Shown here piece by piece: positions 58,748 to 64,000 of a stretch of DNA of 64,000 bases. Source of the stretch: Bacillus wiedmannii (GTDB lineage Bacteria; Bacillota; Bacilli; Bacillales; Bacillaceae_G); NCBI RefSeq assembly GCF_001583695.1, contig NZ_LOBC01000012.1, forward strand, positions 1 to 64,000, in the 5' to 3' direction. The notes below the pieces were generated by a model. It was not told the origin of the DNA. It saw nothing but the letters and a program-made list of their open reading frames with translations, and ran no database searches. The translations under genes were made by a program, and so were the position numbers. Every line of letters begins with the position of its first letter. Position 1 is the stretch's first letter.

Positions 58748-60274
58748 TTAGTTACGGATTAAGTAATCAAATGCACCTAAAGCTGCGTTTGCACCTGAAC
58801 CCATAGAGATGATGATTTGTTTGTACGGATTATTTGTACAGTCACCTGCAGCAAACACTCCTGGTACGTTTGTAGCGCCGTGCTTGTCTGTTACGATTTC
58901 ACCGCGAGCGCGTTCAACTGTTTCGCCTAACCAGTCTGTGTTTGGCACAAGACCGATTTGTACGAATACACCTTGTAATTCAACGTGATGAACTTCTTCA
59001 GTTTCACGATCGATGTAAGAAATACCGTTTACTTTATCAGTACCAGTGATTTCTTTCGTTTGAACGTTTTTCAGAACAGTTACGTTTGGTAAGCTGTTAA
59101 GACGCTCTTGTAATACAGCATCAGCTTTTAATTCTGGCATGAATTCAAGAACAGTTACGTGCTTAACGATACCAGCTAAGTCGATAGCTGCTTCAATACC
59201 AGAGTTACCTCCGCCGATAACTGCTACGTCTTTTCCGATGAATAATGGACCGTCACAGTGTGGGCAGTATGCTACACCTTTATTTTTGAACTCAGCTTCA
59301 CCTGGTACGCCAACGTTACGCCAGCGAGCACCTGTTGAAACGATTACGCTCTTACTTTTCAGAATAGCGCCGTTTTCAAGTTCCACTTCAATAAGTTCTT
59401 TTTTCTCTAAACGTTTCGCACGTTGTAGATTCATTACATCGATGTCGTATTCTTTTACGTGCTCTTCAAGACTTGCTACTAGCTTAGGACCTTCAGTGCG
59501 TTTTACGCTGATGAAGTTCTCAATACCCATAGTATCCATTACTTGACCGCCGAAGCGCTCAGCAACGATACCAGTGCGGATACCTTTACGTGCTGCATAA
59601 ATCGCTGCACTTGCACCAGCAGGGCCGCCACCAACAACAAGAACATCGTATGGATCTTTATCAGAAAGCTCTGATGCATCTGGACCGTTACCCATTTTAG
59701 CTAAAATTTCTTCAAGTGTCATACGACCGCTTCCGAAAGATTCGCCGTTTAGGAAAACTGTTGGTACTGCCATGATGTCTTTGCTTTCTACTTCCTCTTT
59801 GAATGCAGCGCCATCAATCATAGTATGTGTAATACCAGAGTTTAGAACGCTCATTACGTTAAGAGCTTGTACAACATCAGGACAGTTATGACAACTTAGG
59901 CTGATATAAGATTCAAAATGATATTCGCCTTGAATGTTTTTAATTTGATCGATTAATTTTTGTTCAACTTTTGGAGCGCGTCCACTTACTTGTAGTAAAG
60001 CTAACACTAATGAAGTAAATTCGTGTCCTAATGGAATACCAGCGAATACGACACCAGTGTCTTCACCAGGGCGATTTACGCTAAAGCTTGGTGTTCTCTC
60101 TAATTCAACTTTTTCTACTGTAATCTTAGATGACATAGTAGCTAATTCGTCTACTAGAGATAACATATCTTTAGATACGTTATCGTCTCCAGCGCTTACT
60201 TTAAGTAAAATATCGTTCTCCATTAACTGAAGGTATTGGGATAGTTGTGTTTTTATATCTGCATCTAGTATCAT
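58748..60274 (-). CDS. ahpF: alkyl hydroperoxide reductase flavoprotein AhpF
   Basis: 508-residue NADH-dependent FAD disulfide reductase that re-reduces AhpC. An N-terminal tandem thioredoxin-fold domain carries the SCHNCPD redox pair. It is followed by FAD motif [19 protein letters not shown], the catalytic CPHCDGPLF pair, NADH motif [12 protein letters not shown] and [12 protein letters not shown]. It lies 14 nt after ahpC. Confidence 0.97.
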   Translation of the reverse strand: MILDADIKTQLSQYLQLMENDILLKVSAGDDNVSKDMLSLVDELATMSSKITVEKVELERTPSFSVNRPGEDTGVVFAGIPLGHEFTSLVLALLQVSGRAPKVEQKLIDQIKNIQGEYHFESYISLSCHNCPDVVQALNVMSVLNSGITHTMIDGAAFKEEVESKDIMAVPTVFLNGESFGSGRMTLEEILAKMGNGPDASELSDKDPYDVLVVGGGPAGASAAIYAARKGIRTGIVAERFGGQVMDTMGIENFISVKRTEGPKLVASLEEHVKEYDIDVMNLQRAKRLEKKELIEVELENGAILKSKSVIVSTGARWRNVGVPGEAEFKNKGVAYCPHCDGPLFIGKDVAVIGGGNSGIEAAIDLAGIVKHVTVLEFMPELKADAVLQERLNSLPNVTVLKNVQTKEITGTDKVNGISYIDRETEEVHHVELQGVFVQIGLVPNTDWLGETVERARGEIVTDKHGATNVPGVFAAGDCTNNPYKQIIISMGSGANAALGAFDYLIRN

Positions 60275-60288
60275 TTTGATCGAACTCC

Positions 60289-60852
60289 TTAGATTTTGCC
60301 TACAAGGTCAAGGCTTGGTTTAAGTGTTGCAGAACCCTCTTGCCATTTAGCTGGGCAAACTTCACCTGGGTTGTTACGTACGTATTGAGCTGCTTTAATT
60401 TTGTTAACAAGAATGCTTGCGTCACGGCCGATACCGTCAGCATTGATTTCCATAGATTGGATAACGCCGTCTGGATCGATGATGAATGTACCACGAGCAG
60501 CAAGACCTTCTTCTTCCATTAAAACGTTGAAGTTTGTAGTGATTGTGCGAGTTGGGTCACCAATCATGATGTACTCGATTTTGCCGATAGTTTCTGAGCT
60601 ATCATGCCATGCTTTGTGAGTGAAGTGAGTGTCTGTAGATACAGAGTATACTTCAACGCCTAAGTCTTTAAGAGTTGCATATTGGTTTTGTAAGTCTTCA
60701 AGTTCAGTTGGGCAAACGAATGTGAAGTCAGCTGGGTAGAAACAAACTACACTCCATTTTCCTTTTAAACTTTCGTCAGTAACTTGGATAAATTCTCCAT
60801 TATGGTAAGCATTAGCTTTAAACGGTTTTACTTCTGTGCCGATTAATAACAT
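60289..60852 (-). CDS. ahpC: alkyl hydroperoxide reductase peroxiredoxin AhpC
   Basis: 187-residue typical 2-Cys peroxiredoxin reducing H2O2, organic peroxides and peroxynitrite. Peroxidatic Cys47 lies in [13 protein letters not shown] and resolving Cys166 in [21 protein letters not shown] precedes the ATG. It is expressed with ahpF under a PerR-type operator. Confidence 0.98.
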   Translation of the reverse strand: MLLIGTEVKPFKANAYHNGEFIQVTDESLKGKWSVVCFYPADFTFVCPTELEDLQNQYATLKDLGVEVYSVSTDTHFTHKAWHDSSETIGKIEYIMIGDPTRTITTNFNVLMEEEGLAARGTFIIDPDGVIQSMEINADGIGRDASILVNKIKAAQYVRNNPGEVCPAKWQEGSATLKPSLDLVGKI

Positions 60853-60925
60853 ATTAAAATTCCTCCTAAATGTTGGTTTTGAGCATCAAAAAATAGTGTG
60901 CTCATAAAATATATTTTTTAATTAA

Positions 60926-60940
60926 CTATAATAATTCTAA
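60926..60940. promoter_or_regulatory. PerR box upstream of ahpC
   Basis: CTATAATAATTCTAA matches the PerR consensus TTATAATNATTATAA at 12 of 14 specified positions. It lies about 10 nt downstream of the predicted -10, where bound PerR would block transcription until oxidised by peroxide. Confidence 0.75.
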
Positions 60941-60950
60941 TTCGATATTA

Positions 60951-60980
60951 ATTATCATATAGAAGTGGTTATTTTGTCAA
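60951..60980 (-). promoter_or_regulatory. ahpCF promoter
   Basis: On the minus strand: consensus TTGACA (60975-60980) and GATAAT (60951-60956) with an 18-bp spacer, just upstream of the PerR box. Confidence 0.7.
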
Positions 60981-61297
60981 GAGAATAAACCAACTTTATA
61001 TCAATTTAATTAATATTTATTCTCAATTAAGGTTGTTAGAGAATTAAAAGGTAGTTTTCATGTAATCGATTTTCAACGAGTATGTAAAAGAGTAGTGCGT
61101 ATGTTAGAGACATGGTGTAAGTATAAATTGTTAGGAAGGGAATATTTCTTAGAAGTTGTGGATTTGAAAAGGATTGCTTATTTCTATTTTACAAAGAATT
61201 GTGCGATAAATAAAATAAAATGAATTAGAATCTTTTTGAACATTTTTTGTCATCTCAAATATATAATTAGGAAGCATATTGCAGTAATATAGAAACA
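60981..61297. other. intergenic region between ahpC and drdK
   Basis: About 320 nt of AT-rich sequence. No gene or T-box, and no S-box core, is visible despite the resemblance of the downstream genes to methylthioribose salvage. Confidence 0.5.
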
Positions 61298-61325
61298 TTG
61301 ACTCAAGATGTTAACAAGATATAAT
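61298..61325 (+). promoter_or_regulatory. promoter of the drd operon
   Basis: TTGACT (61298-61303) and consensus TATAAT (61320-61325) with a 16-bp spacer; about 110 nt of leader follows. Confidence 0.7.
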
Positions 61326-61364
61326 AAAACCTAGATATACCTTTCAAAAAGAAGGAGATATAAT

Positions 61365-61397
61365 ATAGGATGAAAAAATTTCACCCTATTATTTTTT
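61365..61397 (+). terminator. leader hairpin, possible attenuator
   Basis: ATAGGATGAAA pairs with TTTCACCCTAT apart from one A-C mismatch, followed by TATTATTTTTT. It lies inside the leader between promoter and drdK. A short frame (MKKFHPIIFYSF) runs through it, without a well-placed ribosome site. Confidence 0.5.
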
Positions 61398-61406
61398 ATA
61401 GCTTTT

Positions 61407-61420
61407 AGAAAACGCTTACA
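61407..61420. promoter_or_regulatory. cre (CcpA) site upstream of drdK
   Basis: AGAAAACGCTTACA matches TGAAAACGCTTACA, a near-ideal catabolite-responsive element, at 13 of 14 positions. It sits 20 nt before the start codon, downstream of the promoter, as a roadblock operator. It suggests repression by glucose. Confidence 0.7.
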
Positions 61421-61440
61421 ATTAGTGTGGAGGGGAAACC

Positions 61441-62670
61441 ATGTCTAAGTTCACGAAGTATTTTTTAATGGAAGCTAAAGATGTGATTGTATATGTGAAA
61501 GAGAAATTATGTAAGTTTGAGGATGCAAAGGGGTTACAGTGTAAAGAAATAGGCGATGGTAATTTAAATTATGTATTCCGTGTTTGGGATGAACAGAAGA
61601 AGATTTCTGTCATTGTAAAGCAAGCTGGGCATACAGCACGCATTTCAGACGAGTTTAAGTTGTCGACGAATCGTATTCGTATAGAATCGGATGTTTTGCA
61701 GTTAGAGGAGGAGTTAGCACCTGGGCTTGTTCCAAAGGTATATTTGTTTGATAGTGTGATGAATTGTTGCGTAATGGAAGATTTATCGGACCATACAATA
61801 TTACGTACAGCACTTATAAATCATCAAATATTTCCGAGGCTTGCTGACGATGTAACGACTTTTTTGGTAAACACACTCTTATTAACATCGGATGTTGTAA
61901 TGAATCATAAAGAGAAGAAGGAACTTGTGAAGAATTATATAAATCCTGAATTATGTGAGATTACAGAAGACCTCGTCTACGCTGAGCCATTTACAAATCA
62001 TAATAAGCGTAACGAGTTATTTCTGTTAAATGAAGGATGGATTAGAGAGCATATTTATAGTGATAAAGAGCTTCGTTTAGAAGTAGCAAAACTTAAGTTT
62101 TCTTTTATGACGAATGCACAGGCGCTTATTCATGGTGATCTGCATACTGGTTCTGTTTTTGTGAAAAATGATTCCACGAAGATTATTGATCCTGAGTTTG
62201 CCTTTTATGGACCAATGGGATATGACGTTGGGAATGTAATGGCGAATTTAATGTTTGCTTGGGTGAATGCAGATGCGACCATGGCGCTTGGAGCTGAGAA
62301 AGATACGTATATGGGTTGGCTACAATCGACAATGGTAGAGGTAATTGATTTATTTAAGAAGAAGTTTTTAGATGCTTGGAATATTCATGTGACCGAGATT
62401 ATGGCGAAGGAAGAAGGCTTTAACGAAGTATATTTACAATCTGTATTAGAGGATACAGCTGCAGTGACGGGCCTTGAGTTAATTCGTCGTATTGTTGGGC
62501 TAGCGAAAGTAAAGGATATTACTTGTATCGAGAATGAGGAAGCACGTGCTAGAGCAGAACGCATTTGTCTTCAAGTAGCGAAGAAATTTATTTTACGGGC
62601 TAATCAATATAAAACAGGCACAAGTTTTGTAGAAACGTTAAAAGAACAGTCAATGCACTACGCGAAGTAA
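61441..62670 (+). CDS. drdK: 5-deoxyribose kinase DrdK (MtnK-like)
   Basis: 409-residue kinase with the aminoglycoside-phosphotransferase fold: [11 protein letters not shown] (phosphate loop), [13 protein letters not shown] hinge, catalytic loop [11 protein letters not shown] (231-241) and metal-binding [14 protein letters not shown]. By sequence alone it looks like methylthioribose kinase MtnK. The following isomerase plus class II aldolase gene, and the lack of an S-box, match the drdK-drdI-drdA cluster described in B. thuringiensis, where the kinase makes 5-deoxyribose 1-phosphate. RBS GGAGGGGAAACC. Confidence 0.85.
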   Translation: MSKFTKYFLMEAKDVIVYVKEKLCKFEDAKGLQCKEIGDGNLNYVFRVWDEQKKISVIVKQAGHTARISDEFKLSTNRIRIESDVLQLEEELAPGLVPKVYLFDSVMNCCVMEDLSDHTILRTALINHQIFPRLADDVTTFLVNTLLLTSDVVMNHKEKKELVKNYINPELCEITEDLVYAEPFTNHNKRNELFLLNEGWIREHIYSDKELRLEVAKLKFSFMTNAQALIHGDLHTGSVFVKNDSTKIIDPEFAFYGPMGYDVGNVMANLMFAWVNADATMALGAEKDTYMGWLQSTMVEVIDLFKKKFLDAWNIHVTEIMAKEEGFNEVYLQSVLEDTAAVTGLELIRRIVGLAKVKDITCIENEEARARAERICLQVAKKFILRANQYKTGTSFVETLKEQSMHYAK

Positions 62671-62679
62671 GGGGAGAAG

Positions 62680-63726
62680 ATGATGGAAGAGCAATTAATA
62701 CCCATTCAGTGGAAAGATGATGCTTTAGTTTTATTAGATCAAACATTATTACCGAATGAGGTTGTCTATGAATCTTTCAAGACAGCTGAAAGTGTGTGGG
62801 ATGCCATTCAAGTAATGAAAGTACGAGGAGCACCAGCGATTGGTGTTTCGGCAGCGTATGGTGTGTATTTAGGAACAAAGGAAGTTACTCAAAGTAAGAT
62901 GGAAGACTTTATAGAGGAAGTCAAAAAGGTATGTGTATATTTGGCAACATCAAGGCCAACAGCAGTAAATTTATTTTGGGCACTTGAAAGAATGGAGACA
63001 GTCGTGGCAGAGAACGCGCACTTATCAATCGCTCAGTTGAAAGATAGATTACTAGAAGAGGCAAAAGAGATTCATAGAGAAGATGAAGAAATTAACCGTC
63101 AAATCGGAGAACATGCATTAACGTTATTCCATGATGGAATGGGTGTATTAACACATTGTAATGCTGGTGCGTTAGCGACGACTAAGTATGGGACTGCGAC
63201 AGCTCCAATGTACTTAGCGAAAGAAAAAGGATGGGACTTAAAAATCTTTTCAGATGAAACACGTCCAAGATTACAAGGTTCAACGTTAACAGCATTAGAA
63301 CTACAACGAGCGGGGATTGATGTTACTGTTATTACGGATAATATGGCGGCTATGGTCATGTCACAAGGAAAGATTGATGCGGTAATCGTTGGATGTGACC
63401 GTGTGGCAGCAAACGGTGATGTAGCAAATAAAATTGGGACATTAGGCGTATCTATTCTAGCGAAATACTACAACATTCCGTTTTATGTAGCAGCACCAAC
63501 ACCGACAATCGACTTAAAAACACCGACAGGAAAAGAAATTCCAATCGAGGAAAGAGATGCTTCTGAAGTGATTAATCGCTTCGGACAATATTCTGCTCCG
63601 AAAGAAAGTAAAGTATATAATCCGGCATTTGATGTCACACCACATGAAAATGTAACAGCGATTATTACGGAAAAAGGGATTGTAAAAGCACCGTTTACGG
63701 AGAACTTAAAAAATCTATTTCAATAA
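62680..63726 (+). CDS. drdI: 5-deoxyribose-1-phosphate isomerase DrdI (MtnA-like)
   Basis: 348-residue aldose-ketose isomerase of the MtnA/eIF2B family converting the sugar 1-phosphate to the ribulose 1-phosphate. Key segments: [15 protein letters not shown], catalytic cysteine in [15 protein letters not shown], and catalytic aspartate in [13 protein letters not shown]. Two adjacent ATG codons (62680, 62683) follow AAGGGGAG; either could serve. It lies 9 nt after drdK. Confidence 0.87.
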   Translation: MMEEQLIPIQWKDDALVLLDQTLLPNEVVYESFKTAESVWDAIQVMKVRGAPAIGVSAAYGVYLGTKEVTQSKMEDFIEEVKKVCVYLATSRPTAVNLFWALERMETVVAENAHLSIAQLKDRLLEEAKEIHREDEEINRQIGEHALTLFHDGMGVLTHCNAGALATTKYGTATAPMYLAKEKGWDLKIFSDETRPRLQGSTLTALELQRAGIDVTVITDNMAAMVMSQGKIDAVIVGCDRVAANGDVANKIGTLGVSILAKYYNIPFYVAAPTPTIDLKTPTGKEIPIEERDASEVINRFGQYSAPKESKVYNPAFDVTPHENVTAIITEKGIVKAPFTENLKNLFQ

Positions 63727-63780
63727 GTAGATAGATTTAAAAAGTCAGTCATCATAAGCTTCATACTTAGGGGGATGTAT

Positions 63781-64000
63781 ATGTTATTACAAAAAGAAAG
63801 AGAAGAAATTGTAGCGTATGGAAAGAAAATGATTTCTAGCGGTTTAACAAAGGGGACAGGCGGCAATATTAGTATTTTTAATCGTGAACAAGGTCTTGTT
63901 GCGATTAGCCCAAGTGGTTTAGAGTATTATGAAACAAAACCTGAAGATGTAGTTATATTAAACTTAGATGGTGAAGTGGTAGAGGGAGAGAGAAAACCGT
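63781..64000 (+). CDS. drdA: 5-deoxyribulose-1-phosphate aldolase DrdA, N-terminal part
   Basis: Cut by the window end; 73 codons visible. The sequence shows a class II (zinc-type) aldolase start: EEIVAYGKKMISSGLTKGTGGNIS followed by VAISPSGLEYYETKPEDVVIL, as in FucA/AraD proteins. In the known pathway it cleaves 5-deoxyribulose 1-phosphate to dihydroxyacetone phosphate and acetaldehyde. The ATG at 63781 follows AGGGGGATG; an in-frame ATG at 63775 is too close to it. The C-terminal metal ligands are outside the window. Confidence 0.85.
   Translation, partial: MLLQKEREEIVAYGKKMISSGLTKGTGGNISIFNREQGLVAISPSGLEYYETKPEDVVILNLDGEVVEGERKP

Noticed and set aside
61371-61409. 12-codon leader peptide (MKKFHPIIFYSF) before drdK
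   Set aside because: The nearest purine-rich site is about 14 nt away, too far, and the codons show no regulatory pattern.
61441-63726. Annotation as mtnK-mtnA methylthioribose salvage
   Set aside because: No S-box upstream, and the next gene is a class II aldolase, which fits the 5-deoxyribose cluster better.

Overview
The window is chromosomal DNA of a low-GC Firmicute, very probably a member of the Bacillus cereus group (cereus/thuringiensis/anthracis). The evidence is the B. subtilis-like order of the pur operon followed by pcrB-pcrA-ligA-camS and gatCAB-dgkB, AT-rich sequence with AGGAGG ribosome sites, and several loci I associate with the B. cereus group: the sigma-54 gab cluster, an N-succinyl amino acid racemase-type gene, tandem polysaccharide-deacetylase lipoproteins and the 5-deoxyribose salvage cluster. 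No rRNA, tRNA, CRISPR, phage or intact insertion sequence was seen.

Layout. 1-13.8 kb: the complete 12-gene purine operon purEKBCSQLFMNHD, with two facing PurR boxes, a sigma-A promoter and a guanine-type riboswitch whose terminator and antiterminator can both be drawn. A GC-rich, hairpin-forming 141-bp element sits between purH and purD. 13.8-15.4 kb: a minus-strand ribbon-helix-helix/SPFH pair and a DUF2892 membrane protein. 15.7-24.5 kb: pcrB, pcrA, ligA, camS, a TSUP permease and rocA. 24.7-31.2 kb: a 45-residue protein, an isochorismatase-like hydrolase, the SAM-riboswitch-controlled metNPQ methionine importer, an ArsA/Get3-type ATPase with a MarR regulator, and a two-helix membrane protein. 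31.3-36.9 kb: gatCAB, dgkB and a HAD phosphatase. 36.9-41.3 kb: gabT-gabR-gabD with a -24/-12 promoter. 41.3-47.2 kb: an SMR pump whose ribosome site lies inside a hairpin, aminopeptidase AmpS, two polysaccharide-deacetylase lipoproteins (the second frameshifted) and a nucleoside permease under a second guanine-type riboswitch. 47.2-51.7 kb: rlmCD, a Dus enzyme, a nuclease-like pseudogene fragment, a DUF1456 protein and a YgjP-type metallopeptidase. 51.8-57.8 kb: GNAT, racemase, regulator, NhaC antiporter and M20 amidohydrolase, bracketed by related repeats. 58-64 kb: a methyltransferase, a DUF4259 stub, PerR-box-controlled ahpCF, and drdK-drdI-drdA (last gene cut by the window end).

How it fits together. 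Purine supply is controlled from both sides: synthesis (pur operon) and uptake (nupG-like permease) each carry a guanine-type riboswitch, and the pur promoter also carries PurR boxes. The methionine importer is shut off by SAM. gabTRD forms a GABA shunt activated by its own sigma-54 regulator. The drd cluster has a cre-like site and no SAM riboswitch, which fits sugar-phosphate disposal better than methionine salvage. The racemase region could convert D- to L-amino acids through N-acylated intermediates, which is an inference. Small features outside the usual ORF size limits include the 54-residue ribbon-helix-helix protein, the 45-residue basic protein, the DUF4259 stub and the nuclease remnant.
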